64,000 nucleotides of DNA, taken from contig NZ_FUYL01000006.1 of the NCBI RefSeq assembly GCF_900167935.1, forward strand, positions 239,159 through 303,158, written 5' to 3'. The notes under the pieces were generated by a model that made no database searches, had not been told where the DNA came from, and saw only the letters and a program-made list of their open reading frames with translations. The first letter of the stretch is position 1. Every line of letters starts with the position of its first letter. Source of the DNA: Maribacter arcticus (lineage in GTDB: Bacteria; Bacteroidota; Bacteroidia; Flavobacteriales; Flavobacteriaceae). Of the stretch, positions 17,666 through 28,086 are shown piece after piece. The translations under genes were made by a program, and so were the position numbers.

Positions 17666-18652
17666 ATGAGGACATTGGTTTATAGTATTCATGGTTTTGA
17701 CAAACCTTTTTTGGAGATGGCTGCAAACGATAAACATGAATTGGCCTTTACAAAAGAACCTTTAAATGAAAACACGGCAGATCTGGCCAAGGGATATGAA
17801 GCCGTAGTACTTTTTACATCAGATAGAGGGACGGCACAAGCATTGGAAAAACAAGCCGCTCACGGAATTAAGTATTTGGCACTTAGGTCGGCAGGCTTTG
17901 ACCATGTTGATCTTGCCAAAGCCAAAGAATTGGGAATGAAAGTAGCTTACGTTCCTTCGTATTCGCCCTATGCCATTGCAGAACATGCGGTCGCTTTGAT
18001 GCTGGCATTGAACCGAAAACTCATTTTAGGTCAAGAATTAATGAATCAAAATAATTTTATTTTGGATCAGCTTGTAGGTTTCGATTTACACGGAAAAACG
18101 GTAGGAATAGTGGGCACGGGGAAGATAGGCGGTGCTTATACAAGAATCATGCATGGCTTTGGTTGTAAATTATTAGGGTATGATATTGAGCAAGACCAAG
18201 AACTTATTGAGGACACCAACATTTCCTACACCTCTTTGGAAAGGTTGTGCGAACAATCGGATGTTATCTCGGTTAACTGCCCTCTCAATGTTTGCACAAA
18301 ACATATGTTTAACAAAGAAATTTTTTCCAAAATGAAAAAAGGGGTCATGTTCATTAATACTGCAAGAGGCGGAGTAGTCAATACCAATGATTTAATAGAT
18401 GCCTTGGATAATGGAATTATTGCCTTCGCGGGCTTAGACGTATACGAATATGAAAAACCCATTTTTTTCTATGACCATTCGGGAAAGGCACTGGAGGATA
18501 GGCTCTTTGAAAAACTTCGCTCGTACCCGAATGTATTGATAACGGGACATCAGGCATTTTTGACCAATGAGGCCTTGAAAGGTATCGCCTCCACTACTAT
18601 TGCCAATCTAGATGCTTGGGAAAGGAACGAGATTTCAGAAAATGAATTATAA
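17666..18652 (+). CDS. ldhA: D-lactate dehydrogenase (2-hydroxyacid dehydrogenase family)
   Basis: 328 aa, full length. The NAD site is GKTVGIVGTGKIGGAYTRIM (about residues 142-162). The catalytic set is Arg in NTARGGVVNTNDLIDAL, Glu in GLDVYEYEKP and His in LITGHQAFLT. RSAGFDHVDLAKAKELGMKV and the C-terminal layout match fermentative D-LDH of the LdhA type. It reduces pyruvate to D-lactate with NADH. It is 7 bp upstream of the lactate permease gene, which supports a lactate role. Confidence 0.9.
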   Translation: MRTLVYSIHGFDKPFLEMAANDKHELAFTKEPLNENTADLAKGYEAVVLFTSDRGTAQALEKQAAHGIKYLALRSAGFDHVDLAKAKELGMKVAYVPSYSPYAIAEHAVALMLALNRKLILGQELMNQNNFILDQLVGFDLHGKTVGIVGTGKIGGAYTRIMHGFGCKLLGYDIEQDQELIEDTNISYTSLERLCEQSDVISVNCPLNVCTKHMFNKEIFSKMKKGVMFINTARGGVVNTNDLIDALDNGIIAFAGLDVYEYEKPIFFYDHSGKALEDRLFEKLRSYPNVLITGHQAFLTNEALKGIASTTIANLDAWERNEISENEL

Positions 18653-18659
18653 CATTTAA

Positions 18660-20072
18660 ATGGAGCATTTGATATTGATTATCGCATTTATAGGTTTACT
18701 TGTAGGGGTTTTTCTTCTCAAGAGACTATGGTTGGGTGCTTTATTTGCCCTAGGATTGGTTATTTTGGGTAAGACATATCCCGCTGGCCTATATGTTCCC
18801 ATTGCGAATGGTCTAATTATTACAGCTGAATTGGGTCTGTTGATTTTCGGGGCCTACTTGTTTTATAACCTATTATCGGCACATCGGCATTTTAAGGAAT
18901 TCGATGTTTTTCTAAATTCTTTTTCATCCAAACTATCTGTTGTTATTATTCTGTGCTGGTTTATGGGCAGTTTTATGGAGGGTATCGCGGGCTTTGGCAT
19001 CCCCGCTATGCTCATTGCCCCTCTTATGCTAGCTCTAGGTTTTAAACCGATTACAAGTATAATTCTACCTTTGGCGGCCAATACCACGGCTGTCGCTTTT
19101 GGCGCCCTGGGCACGCCTTTGAAAATAGGCCTTGGTATTTTTTCATCGGGCGATATGGTTCTATATACCCTGCTGCTAAATAGCTTGCCCGCCCTTATGA
19201 TGCCTTTTGTTCTGGCATTTTTGTATAGTAAAACAGAGCAGGTAAAGATTAATTGGCCCAAAGAAAGAAAAAAGCTCTTAGGTGCTGGTGTTTGTTTTGT
19301 CGTACCCTATTTTATAACAGGATTGTTTACTGTAGAATATCCTTCGGCAATAGCCGGTTTTATAGGTCTAATTTTATTTGTTTCCATTTTTATCCCAAAA
19401 AAAGAAACGCCAAAACTGTCATTTTGGTGGAACAGTTTCTATCCGTACCTACTTTTCGTAGGGCTACTTTTAACAGCGAAATTTTTAATGTCCGGTTATA
19501 CTTTTAAATGGAATGGAGATTTGAAGGAAATTCCTTTATATCAACCTGGATTAGTTTTCGTTTTTGCTGGCTTGGTTTATTTGATTATCAAAAATTATAA
19601 AAGTCTAAGCCTTCATATTTTGACAGAAACAAAAAGGACAATTTCACGCATATACAAACCAATAACCACAATTCTGTTGTTAGTCTGTTTTGTCCAATTG
19701 ATAAATCCTGAATTGAACGGATTGATGCAAGGGCTATTAACTGATAACCCAAAGTTATCCATCCCATTAATTGCACTAGCAGGGGTGGGGGGCAGTTTTG
19801 TTACAGGGAGTGCCACAATGAGTAATTTATTATTGGGCAATAGTATACAGACATTCGCTTCAATGACCCTCTCCACGCCATTACTTTTAGCATTGCTGCA
19901 TACAGGAAGTGCTGTTGGCAATGCCATATCATTACAGAACATCATCATGGTCAAGTCGGTTATTCAGCAACCTGTGAGGGAAGAAAAAATAGTATCTTAT
20001 AATTTAATTACAGTATCGCTCTATATGACTTTATCAATGCTAATTGCAGTTTTACTAGTGAGATATAGATAG
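18660..20072 (+). CDS. Lactate permease (LctP/LldP family)
   Basis: 470 aa with about 12 hydrophobic segments. The family signature GSFMEGIAGFGIPAMLIAP (about residues 103-121) and VGGSFVTGSATMSNLL (about 375-390) are clear. It moves lactate with protons across the inner membrane. Directly behind D-LDH, it could export or import D-lactate depending on conditions. It is somewhat shorter than E. coli LldP. Confidence 0.9.
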   Translation: MEHLILIIAFIGLLVGVFLLKRLWLGALFALGLVILGKTYPAGLYVPIANGLIITAELGLLIFGAYLFYNLLSAHRHFKEFDVFLNSFSSKLSVVIILCWFMGSFMEGIAGFGIPAMLIAPLMLALGFKPITSIILPLAANTTAVAFGALGTPLKIGLGIFSSGDMVLYTLLLNSLPALMMPFVLAFLYSKTEQVKINWPKERKKLLGAGVCFVVPYFITGLFTVEYPSAIAGFIGLILFVSIFIPKKETPKLSFWWNSFYPYLLFVGLLLTAKFLMSGYTFKWNGDLKEIPLYQPGLVFVFAGLVYLIIKNYKSLSLHILTETKRTISRIYKPITTILLLVCFVQLINPELNGLMQGLLTDNPKLSIPLIALAGVGGSFVTGSATMSNLLLGNSIQTFASMTLSTPLLLALLHTGSAVGNAISLQNIIMVKSVIQQPVREEKIVSYNLITVSLYMTLSMLIAVLLVRYR

Positions 20073-20140
20073 ATCAGAAATCTAACAAGAATGAAATAAT
20101 GTGATTAAAACTAATAGAATAAATTCAAGAAGAAATTAAA

Positions 20141-20521
20141 ATGTCGACAGCGATTTTAGAAATTATAGACGTTTTGTTTTTTGCGTTTCATACAGCCCTT
20201 ATACTTTTTAATGTATTCGGATGGCTTGTACCGGCTTGGCGTTTGGCAAATCTGATTACGTTGTTGCTGACGGTATTTTCATGGTTGGTGCTTGGGTTTT
20301 GGTACGGTTGGGGATACTTTATTTGTGTAGATTGGCATTGGTATGTCAGGGAGTTATTGGGTTATCAAAACACAAGCTCATCCTATATACACTTTCTTGT
20401 TCTTAAAATTACAGGGATTGATTTCCCAATTAATTTGGTGGATACAATTACAGCAACTGTACTCTTTTTGGTTGTTGTAATAAGTAGTTATTTAAATATT
20501 AAAAAATGGAAAAGCAAATAG
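20141..20521 (+). CDS. DUF2784 small membrane protein
   Basis: 126 aa, four hydrophobic segments. The motif FHTALILFNVFGWLVPAWR near the N-terminus, WFGY-like WYGWGYFICVDWHW in the middle and the following LLGY are typical of DUF2784. Function is unknown. It lies between the lactate permease and the M50 protease. Confidence 0.7.
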   Translation: MSTAILEIIDVLFFAFHTALILFNVFGWLVPAWRLANLITLLLTVFSWLVLGFWYGWGYFICVDWHWYVRELLGYQNTSSSYIHFLVLKITGIDFPINLVDTITATVLFLVVVISSYLNIKKWKSK

Positions 20522-20597
20522 TTTTTTACACATTCACTTGAATTGGCAAACTTTAAACTACATTACAAACGACTATGCTTTTTGAAAAACACTAGAT

Positions 20598-21704
20598 ATG
20601 AAGGGATCATTTAAACTTGGAAGTATAGCGGGAATCGCAGTATTTGTCCATTGGACATTTTCGATACTCATTGCTTATATTATTGTAAGTAATTACAGGG
20701 CTGGACAAAGTATGGAACAAATTCTATGGTCCTTGCTTTTTATACTCAGTATTTTTGGCACCGTTTTTTTACATGAACTAGGGCATGCGCTTGCGGCCAA
20801 AAAGTATAATGTAAAGACCAAAGACATTACTATTCTGCCCATAGGTGGGGTAGCCCGGTTGGAAAAAATTCCTGAAAAACCAAAAGAGGAATTAGTTGTT
20901 GCCATTGCAGGGCCTTTAGTTAATGTTGCGTTGGCCCTCATAACCAGCATGTTTATTACATTTCCCGAAGCCAATGAATTAACCGCTCTGGTCTCTGAAG
21001 GAATAACGGCCAGTAATTTCTTTCTTCTCTTCTATACGGTAAATATTTGGCTAGCCTTATTTAATCTTATTCCAGCTTTCCCTATGGATGGGGGTCGAAT
21101 TCTTAGGGCATTATTGGCAATGCGTTTTGAGAGAAGCAAAGCGACCAAAATTGCCGCAAGAATAGGGCAGTTGTTGGCAATAGGTTTTGTTTTCATAGGG
21201 TTTTACGTCAATCCATTTCTAATTTTTATTGGTCTCTTTATTCTTCTTGGCGCACAGGCCGAAGTTCAATTTACCGAATCAAAAGCAATACTTGCCGGTT
21301 ATACGGTTCAAGATGTGTTGATGCAGCAGTATCAATCTATTGATTCTGGCGAACCTATAAAAACAGCTATTGCGTATCTTTTAAATGGTCAGAGTAAAAA
21401 CTTTTTGGTAACCGAAAACAATTTACCAGTAGGCACTTTAAGTCGCGATGAAATCATCAAGGGTCTGTCAACTAAAGGAGAAAATGAAATGGTTGGTAAT
21501 GTTATGAACAAAGATTTTGTTTTTCTCGAAATCGATTCCCCATTAGAAGAAGCCTTTGAGCAAATGCAGCAGCAAAAAACTAGCTTAATACCTGTAGTGA
21601 AAAATGAACTTGTTGTTGGTGCCTTGGATATGGAGAACATCTTAGAATTTATAATGGTTAAAAATGCCAAGGAAAAAAATATGGCGAAACCGATTAACAA
21701 TTAA
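20598..21704 (+). CDS. Site-2 protease-like M50 metalloprotease with CBS domains
   Basis: 368 aa. The zinc motif VFLHELGHALAAKK (about residues 58-71) and the distal metal ligand in FPMDGGRILRALLA (about 156-169) lie in membrane segments. Two CBS repeats follow (about residues 235-360). This architecture cleaves membrane-embedded substrates and may sense adenine nucleotides through CBS. It is 11 bp upstream of the TerC gene. The substrate is unknown. Confidence 0.9.
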   Translation: MKGSFKLGSIAGIAVFVHWTFSILIAYIIVSNYRAGQSMEQILWSLLFILSIFGTVFLHELGHALAAKKYNVKTKDITILPIGGVARLEKIPEKPKEELVVAIAGPLVNVALALITSMFITFPEANELTALVSEGITASNFFLLFYTVNIWLALFNLIPAFPMDGGRILRALLAMRFERSKATKIAARIGQLLAIGFVFIGFYVNPFLIFIGLFILLGAQAEVQFTESKAILAGYTVQDVLMQQYQSIDSGEPIKTAIAYLLNGQSKNFLVTENNLPVGTLSRDEIIKGLSTKGENEMVGNVMNKDFVFLEIDSPLEEAFEQMQQQKTSLIPVVKNELVVGALDMENILEFIMVKNAKEKNMAKPINN

Positions 21705-21715
21705 ATAATAAAGAA

Positions 21716-22510
21716 ATGGTAGAATTATTCTCACAGGCGGATACTTGGGTAGCCCTAGTAACCCTAACGTTTTTAGAAATTATTTTAGGTATCGATAATG
21801 TTATATTCATCTCTATTACTGCAGGTAAATTACCTGAGGACAGCCAAAAAAAGGCAATAAGATTAGGGCTATTATTGGCCATGTTTTTTAGGGTATTGCT
21901 GTTGTTTGGAGTCTCCTATTTAATTGCAATGAAAGATGCATTTTTCAGTTTCGATTATTCATGGTTTAAAACCGATATTACAGGGCAAGGCATGGTGTTG
22001 TTCTTAGGGGGTATTTTTCTTATTTATAAGAGTACTAGTGAAATTCATCAAAAGGTGGAGAATATTTCGCATAGTAAAGCTAAGGCGGTGGCCGCTTCAT
22101 TTGTTAAAGTTATTGTGCAAATCGTTATAATTGATATGGTTTTTTCCTTTGATTCAGTTTTAACAGCGGTGGGTATGACTAGCGGGCTTGAAGGTGCATT
22201 ACCAATTATGATTATAGCCGTGGTCGTTTCGATAATCATTATGATGGTTTTTGCAAATCCGGTCAGCAATTTTGTGAATAAACATCCCGCAATACAAATG
22301 TTGGCACTCTCTTTTTTGATTTTAATTGGTTTTATGTTGATTACCGAAGGAGCGCATTTGTCAAATACCGAAGTGTTTCAGCAGCATGTTGGCGCAATAC
22401 CTAAAGGGTATTTGTATTTCGCGATCGTATTTTCATTAGCCATTGAGTTTTTGAATATGCGTTTTAGAAAAAATATTGATATAGAGGAGATTTCTGAAGA
22501 AGGCGAATAG
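21716..22510 (+). CDS. TerC family integral membrane protein
   Basis: 264 aa, about seven membrane segments. Acidic membrane motifs EIILGIDNVIFISI (near residue 22) and MVFSFDSVLTAVGMTSG (near 140) are hallmarks of TerC. Members are linked to tellurite resistance and to manganese or calcium export. The surrounding cation transporters favour an ion-homeostasis role. Confidence 0.88.
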   Translation: MVELFSQADTWVALVTLTFLEIILGIDNVIFISITAGKLPEDSQKKAIRLGLLLAMFFRVLLLFGVSYLIAMKDAFFSFDYSWFKTDITGQGMVLFLGGIFLIYKSTSEIHQKVENISHSKAKAVAASFVKVIVQIVIIDMVFSFDSVLTAVGMTSGLEGALPIMIIAVVVSIIIMMVFANPVSNFVNKHPAIQMLALSFLILIGFMLITEGAHLSNTEVFQQHVGAIPKGYLYFAIVFSLAIEFLNMRFRKNIDIEEISEEGE

Positions 22511-22577
22511 CCAAATGAGTAAGAAGGGTATTTTGGGTAATAAAATTTAAAAATATAGAAGTACGATATACTAGATT

Positions 22578-23771
22578 ATGCTAAGAGAGCAAGGACATAA
22601 AACAAGGGCTGATACCGGCAATAGCTTTTCCGAAAGGATTGAGCTGGTAAATAGTGGAGAAGATTTCTTTGACCGTCTATTGTGTATTATTTCTAATACC
22701 AAGTCAGAATTGCACTTGCAAACCTACATTTTTGAAAACGATGTCGCGGGAAAAGAGGTTGCCTTAGCTTTGAAAAAGGCTGTCTTAAGAAATGTAAAGG
22801 TCTATGTATTGTTTGATGGTTACGGTTCGGCTTCCTTATCAGACTATTTTATAAATGACTTGGTTGCCAATGGAATCAATGTCCGGTTTTTTGCTCCTTT
22901 TTTCTCAATGAATAGTATCTATTTAGGGCGCAGATTACACCATAAGATTGTGGTAGCTGATGGCGAAACTGCACTTGTTGGAGGTATAAATATTGCTGAT
23001 AAGTATCGGGGAACTAAAACGATGGAACCTTGGTTGGATTATGCAGTTCAAATTGAAAGCGCTAATGCAGCGTCTTATCTTCAGGAGTTGTGTAAAATGA
23101 TTTATTTAAAAAATAACCGTAAAAGTATTGTCACAACAAAGAATACTTTCCACTTAGCAAAAGGTGTTTCGGCCCATATCATTCAAAACGACTGGCTGCA
23201 TCGAAAAAACGAGATTTATGATGCCTATACCAATGCTATTCAAAATGCCAAGGAGGAAATAACGATACTGGGCAGTTATTTCTTTCCAGGGCGAAGACTT
23301 TCTAAAGCCTTAAAGGAGGTGTCCCTGAAAGGAGTGAAAGTGAAATTGATTCTGTCAGGGGTTTCAGATGTGCCGTTGGCAAGACGGGCAACAAACCATT
23401 TATATACTTCACTTCTTAAATGCAATATTGAACTGTATGAATGGAAGAATTCCGTTTTACATGGTAAAGTAGCAACCGTAGACCATACATGGGCGACTGT
23501 TGGCTCCTTTAACCTAAACCATCTAAGTTCATACGGAAGTATTGAACTGAATTTAGAGATAATCTCAAAAGAATTTTCCAAAACTATAGCCACAAGCTTA
23601 AATGGGGTAATTGCTCAATGTGAAAAGATAACTTATGATACCCTTAAGGCTAGGGGAGGTTTTTTTACTACGATATTGAACTGGTTCGCTTATCGCATAG
23701 TTAGGATCCTTTTTAGAATTACGACCTACGTTCCGTATAAACGATTTTTTAAACGCTTTCAAAATGAATAG
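22578..23771 (+). CDS. Phospholipase D-like phosphatidyltransferase (cardiolipin synthase-like)
   Basis: 397 aa. Two HxK(x)4D motifs are present: LHHKIVVADGETALVGGINI (about residues 120-139) and LHGKVATVDHTWATVGSFNL (about 299-318). Both catalytic histidines are therefore present. No long N-terminal membrane anchor is visible, unlike Cls of enteric bacteria; this resembles ClsB-type enzymes. It overlaps the next gene by 8 bp. Confidence 0.88.
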   Translation: MLREQGHKTRADTGNSFSERIELVNSGEDFFDRLLCIISNTKSELHLQTYIFENDVAGKEVALALKKAVLRNVKVYVLFDGYGSASLSDYFINDLVANGINVRFFAPFFSMNSIYLGRRLHHKIVVADGETALVGGINIADKYRGTKTMEPWLDYAVQIESANAASYLQELCKMIYLKNNRKSIVTTKNTFHLAKGVSAHIIQNDWLHRKNEIYDAYTNAIQNAKEEITILGSYFFPGRRLSKALKEVSLKGVKVKLILSGVSDVPLARRATNHLYTSLLKCNIELYEWKNSVLHGKVATVDHTWATVGSFNLNHLSSYGSIELNLEIISKEFSKTIATSLNGVIAQCEKITYDTLKARGGFFTTILNWFAYRIVRILFRITTYVPYKRFFKRFQNE

Positions 23772-24771
23772 TATAGTTTTTGATATTGCCGGATTCGCAT
23801 TGTGTGCGGGGGTCATTTTAATTAGTGGTTCCAAACTATCCAAATATGGAGATATGATGGCAGATATGCTAGGTTGGGGCAAAATGTTCATGGGCCTTGT
23901 ACTGATGGCATCGGTTACATCAATGCCCGAATTGATGACCGGCTTTAGTTCTGTAGTCTTGGTCGATGCTCCGAATTTAGCTGTAGGGGATATTGTGGGT
24001 AGTTGTGCTTTTAACATCCTGATTATTTCAATTATGGATATGTTCTACAACAAAAAAAAGCCCCTTACATCGGACGTGCAGCCAGGCCATATCATTTCCG
24101 CATCCTTTGGTATTATGATGTTGAGTGTGGTGGCTGTCGCTATTTTGATGCCCGGTGTTTTCGGAAGTATTGCATGGGTTGGCGGATCTAGTATAGTCTT
24201 TATCTCGATTTATCTAGTTGCAATACGGGTGCTTTACTTATACGAAAAGAAGCAGCATATTCAACATATTTTCCCAAGCGAAGGGGAACTCACTTTAAAA
24301 CAGGTGATTACGAAGTATGTCATCAATGCCCTCATTGTGATGGGGGCTGCCTTAGCTCTCCCTTATTTTGGGGAACATCTTGCTGTAGCTAGCGGACTGG
24401 GTCAAAGCTTTTTTGGTACGCTCTTCATTGCGGCCTCTACGTCCTTGCCCGAAATAGTGGTTTCCGTAACTGCAATCCGTATCGGTACTATAGACCTTGC
24501 TATCGGTAATATTTTTGGGAGTAATATTTTTAATATCGGCATACTGGCATTGGACGATATTTTATACACAAAGGGACCTTTATTATTGGATACAAGTCCC
24601 AATCATATCATTCCTGTACTAGGAACTATAATTATAACCGCTATTGGTATTACCGGCATCGTTTATAGGGCAGAGAAGAAATGGAAACTGGCATTGGATA
24701 CGGCATTAATATTGATCGTATTCGTACTCATGATGTTCCTATTGTATCATAAAACAAATATCGCAATCTAA
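23764..24771 (+). CDS. Sodium/calcium exchanger family protein
   Basis: 335 aa, about ten membrane segments in two homologous halves. The alpha repeats are LMASVTSMPELMTGFSSV with NLAVGDIVGSCAFNI, and FIAASTSLPEIVVSVTAI with LAIGNIFGSNIFNIGIL. It exchanges Ca2+ or another cation for Na+ at the inner membrane. It overlaps the PLD gene upstream and shares its last base with the ATPase start (TAATG), indicating tight coupling with the P-type ATPase. Confidence 0.92.
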   Translation: MNSIVFDIAGFALCAGVILISGSKLSKYGDMMADMLGWGKMFMGLVLMASVTSMPELMTGFSSVVLVDAPNLAVGDIVGSCAFNILIISIMDMFYNKKKPLTSDVQPGHIISASFGIMMLSVVAVAILMPGVFGSIAWVGGSSIVFISIYLVAIRVLYLYEKKQHIQHIFPSEGELTLKQVITKYVINALIVMGAALALPYFGEHLAVASGLGQSFFGTLFIAASTSLPEIVVSVTAIRIGTIDLAIGNIFGSNIFNIGILALDDILYTKGPLLLDTSPNHIIPVLGTIIITAIGITGIVYRAEKKWKLALDTALILIVFVLMMFLLYHKTNIAI

Positions 24772-27365
24772 TGAATTGGCATTTACTACCCCTTACCGAA
24801 ATTTCACAGCTGCTAAATACAAGCCCCTCAGGTCTTGATAGCATAACAGTTTCCCAGCGTCTCGTCGAAAACGGAAAAAATGTAATTGAGGATACGAAAA
24901 AGAAGACCGTTTTGCAGATGGTATTGCATCAATTAACGGATTTTATGATTGTGATTCTTATTGTAGCAGCTGTTATTTCTGGAGTTATTGGGGATCTAAC
25001 AGATACAATAATCATTCTGGTCATTATCATTTTAAATGCCATCGTCGGATTCGTACAAGAATACCGAGCGGAAAAAGCAATGGAAGCTTTAAAAGGGATG
25101 GTAGCCAGTCAAGCACGTATTTTGCGTAATGGAAAATTAATTGATATCCCTACTGCCGATTTGGTGCCTGGGGATGTCGTTGCGCTTGAGGCTGGAAATA
25201 TTATTCCTGCCGATGTCCGATTTTACGAAACACATCAGGTAAAAGTCGATGAATCTGCCCTTACTGGGGAATCCCATAATGTGGAAAAGAACCCAGATGA
25301 ACTGCCTGAAGGGGAATACCCATTGGGCGACCGTATTAATATGGGCTTTAAAGGAACTTCTATTACCAACGGAAGAGCACTTGCATACGTAGTGGCTACT
25401 GGTATGAAAACCGAATTGGGTCGTATTGCAAAAATGATTCAGACCGATGAAATAGTAACCCCATTGCAAAAAAGATTGGACGCTTTCGGTAAAAAGCTCT
25501 CTGTCGTTATACTTATTCTGTGTTTAGTAATCTTTACTATTGGCTGGCTACGAGGCGAGAGCATTTTAAATATGCTTATACTATCCATTTCGCTTGCTGT
25601 TGCAGCAATACCGGAGGCAATGCCAGCACTTGTAACTATAACACTAGCTCTTGGGGCAAAGCGATTGGCAAAAAGCAATGCCCTTATTAGAAAGCTTCCG
25701 GCGGTCGAAACCCTGGGTTCGGTTACTTATATCTGTTCGGATAAGACGGGTACCCTCACTTTGAATAAAATGACGGTTCAGGAGGTTTTTGAAACAAAAG
25801 ACGCGGAATCCCTTTCTGTTTTCGCAAATGGAAATACGCTACTAAACGCAATGGCCTTGAATAATGATGTTTCGAAAAACGAAGACGGTAAATGGCTTGG
25901 CGATTCAACAGAGGTGGCATTGGTACAATATGCGTATGATAAGGATGTTGAAAGAACATGGTTGGAAAAAACAGCTCCAAGAATTGCGGAACTGCCTTTT
26001 GATTCTTCCAGAAAGTGCATGACCACCTTTCATAAAACAGATAAAGGAATACTTGCAATTACTAAAGGAGCAGTAGATGTGCTATTGGGCAAACTTGTTG
26101 AAAATCAAAATTCTCATATCTCCGATTTTGAACACAAAGCCGATAAAATGGCAGAAAGAGGATATCGTGTCTTAGGCTATGCCATTAGGTTACTACCTAA
26201 ACTACCAAAAATTTTAAATGCTAATGAAATAGAAAAAGACCTTACACTCATTGGTTTTGTCGGTATGATAGACCCTCCACGTGAGGAAGCTAAGCAAGCA
26301 GTAAAAGAATGTAAAGATGCAGGTATTATACCCGTTATGATTACCGGTGATCATAAGCTTACAGCACAAGCTATTGCAAAACAGCTAGGAATAATTTCTT
26401 CTGCGGAAGACATAGTATTAAACGGAACCGAATTGGCTAAACTAAGTGACGATGATTTTGAAAAAATCGTTGAAAAAGTCCGAGTATATGCAAGAGTAAA
26501 CCCAGAGCAAAAATTAAAAATTGTTAAAGCATTGCAGGATAAAGATCAATTCGTTGCGATGACAGGGGATGGTGTCAATGATGCTCCTGCACTTAAAAAT
26601 GCGGATATTGGAGTTGCTATGGGAATTAGTGGAACAGAGGTTACAAAAGAAGCCTCGCATATGATCCTATTGGATGATAATTTTGCCACAATAGTCGTGG
26701 CGGTAAAACATGGCAGGAAGATATTTGATAATATATTGAAGTTCATTAAATATATAATGACGGGCAATTCAAGCGAATTATGGGCCATTCTACTTGCCCC
26801 ATTTTTTGGATTGCCTATTCCGCTATTGGCAATACATATTTTATGGATAAACCTGGTAACTGATGGTTTACCAGGACTTGCGTTAGCCTCTGAGCCATCT
26901 GAATCTGGGATTATGAAACGCCCTCCAAGAAGTCCAAAACAGAGCATTTTTGCCAATGGAATGGCAATCCATATTCTGTGGGTCGGTTTTTTTATGGGTT
27001 CAGTAACACTTGGCATGCAAGCATGGGCAATACACCATGAACACGCCAATTGGCAGACGATGGCTTTTACCGTGTTGTGTTTTAGTCAAATGGGGCATGT
27101 GATGGCCATTCGTTCGGATAGGGAATCTCTTTTTAAGATTGGGGTATTTTCCAATAAACCAATGCTGGTTGCCTTATTGATAACCTTTGCGTTACAGTTT
27201 ATGATTATTTATGTGCCCTTCTTTAACGATATTTTCAAAACACAACCACTTTCCTTGTCTGAACTTGGAATAACATTGGCAGCATCAGTTGTTGTTTTTT
27301 GGGCTGTGGAATTGGAAAAATGGATAAAAAGAATCAAGTCGAAAAGAAAAACCGTTCAACAATGA
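24771..27365 (+). CDS. Cation-transporting P-type ATPase (P2, Ca2+-ATPase-like)
   Basis: 864 aa, full length. The phosphorylated Asp lies in ICSDKTGTLTLNKM (about residue 329) and the actuator motif is DESALTGES. The hinge is MTGDGVNDAPAL. PEAMPALVTI in TM4 and INLVTDGLPGLALASEP in TM6 fit Ca2+/Mn2+-type P2 pumps better than Na/K pumps. It expels a divalent cation using ATP. It overlaps the Na/Ca exchanger upstream and the DUF502 gene downstream (ATGA). Confidence 0.92.
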   Translation: MNWHLLPLTEISQLLNTSPSGLDSITVSQRLVENGKNVIEDTKKKTVLQMVLHQLTDFMIVILIVAAVISGVIGDLTDTIIILVIIILNAIVGFVQEYRAEKAMEALKGMVASQARILRNGKLIDIPTADLVPGDVVALEAGNIIPADVRFYETHQVKVDESALTGESHNVEKNPDELPEGEYPLGDRINMGFKGTSITNGRALAYVVATGMKTELGRIAKMIQTDEIVTPLQKRLDAFGKKLSVVILILCLVIFTIGWLRGESILNMLILSISLAVAAIPEAMPALVTITLALGAKRLAKSNALIRKLPAVETLGSVTYICSDKTGTLTLNKMTVQEVFETKDAESLSVFANGNTLLNAMALNNDVSKNEDGKWLGDSTEVALVQYAYDKDVERTWLEKTAPRIAELPFDSSRKCMTTFHKTDKGILAITKGAVDVLLGKLVENQNSHISDFEHKADKMAERGYRVLGYAIRLLPKLPKILNANEIEKDLTLIGFVGMIDPPREEAKQAVKECKDAGIIPVMITGDHKLTAQAIAKQLGIISSAEDIVLNGTELAKLSDDDFEKIVEKVRVYARVNPEQKLKIVKALQDKDQFVAMTGDGVNDAPALKNADIGVAMGISGTEVTKEASHMILLDDNFATIVVAVKHGRKIFDNILKFIKYIMTGNSSELWAILLAPFFGLPIPLLAIHILWINLVTDGLPGLALASEPSESGIMKRPPRSPKQSIFANGMAIHILWVGFFMGSVTLGMQAWAIHHEHANWQTMAFTVLCFSQMGHVMAIRSDRESLFKIGVFSNKPMLVALLITFALQFMIIYVPFFNDIFKTQPLSLSELGITLAASVVVFWAVELEKWIKRIKSKRKTVQQ

Positions 27366-27943
27366 AAAAACTATTAAATTATCTTTTACAAGGAATTTTG
27401 TACATCGCCCCAATAGGCATAACCCTTTATATCATTTATGCCGTTTTTGATTTGATAGACCAATCATTACAAAAATTACTGGATCAGTTTTTTGATTTCA
27501 ATATACCCGGATTGGGTATATTGACCTTGGTGTTATTCTTGATTTTAGTGGGCTTTTTAGGAAGAACGATTATCGCACGCCCGTTGGGTCTTATTTTAAA
27601 AAAAACAATCGATAGAATACCCTTATTAGGGTTTATTTTTTCCGCATTTAATGATTTGTTTTCTGCATTTGTTGGAAAGGAAAAAAAATTTAATCAACCG
27701 GTTTTGGTTAAGGTAAACCTGAATTCTGATTTAGAAAAATTAGGTTTCATTACCGAGGAAAATCTGGAACTTCTTGAAGAGAGAGATAAGGTGGCTGTCT
27801 ATTTTCCACACTCGTACAACTTTTCAGGCGAATTGTTTATTGTGCCAAAGGTCAACATCAAACCATTGAATATACCTTCCAGCGAAGTCATGAAGTTTAT
27901 TATTTCTGCAGGATTGACTGGGTGGGAAAAGAAAGTTGAATAG
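27362..27943 (+). CDS. DUF502 membrane protein
   Basis: About 193 aa from MKKLLNYLLQGILYIAPIGI. The ATG overlaps the ATPase stop as ATGA, which I used to choose the start over an upstream in-frame codon at 27299. Two membrane segments precede a motif IPLLGFIFSAFNDLFSAF. The remainder is soluble. DUF502 proteins are widespread and uncharacterised. Here it closes the cation-transport run. Confidence 0.82.
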   Translation: MKKLLNYLLQGILYIAPIGITLYIIYAVFDLIDQSLQKLLDQFFDFNIPGLGILTLVLFLILVGFLGRTIIARPLGLILKKTIDRIPLLGFIFSAFNDLFSAFVGKEKKFNQPVLVKVNLNSDLEKLGFITEENLELLEERDKVAVYFPHSYNFSGELFIVPKVNIKPLNIPSSEVMKFIISAGLTGWEKKVE

Positions 27944-28015
27944 TTCCTTCAGTTCAAATAAAGGTATGTTTTGCGACAATGAAACCATAAAATCGACACT
28001 AAAATTTACGAGATT

Positions 28016-28027
28016 GGACCATGGTCC
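28016..28027. promoter_or_regulatory. 12-bp perfect palindrome upstream of the 28087 gene
   Basis: GGACCATGGTCC at 28016-28027. A -7-like TATCTTTA follows at 28053-28060, centred 35 bp away. It is not the TGAY-N4-RTCA operator. It may bind a different regulator, or be chance. Confidence 0.3.
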
Positions 28028-28086
28028 ATGGTTCATTTTGATGACATTATGATATCTTTAACCAAATAATCACTAAATCTTAGAAA

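Noticed and set aside
28016..28027. GGACCATGGTCC palindrome as a member of the TGAY-N4-RTCA regulon
   Set aside because: The half sites differ completely and the distance to the -7-like element is 35 bp; at most it is a site for another regulator.
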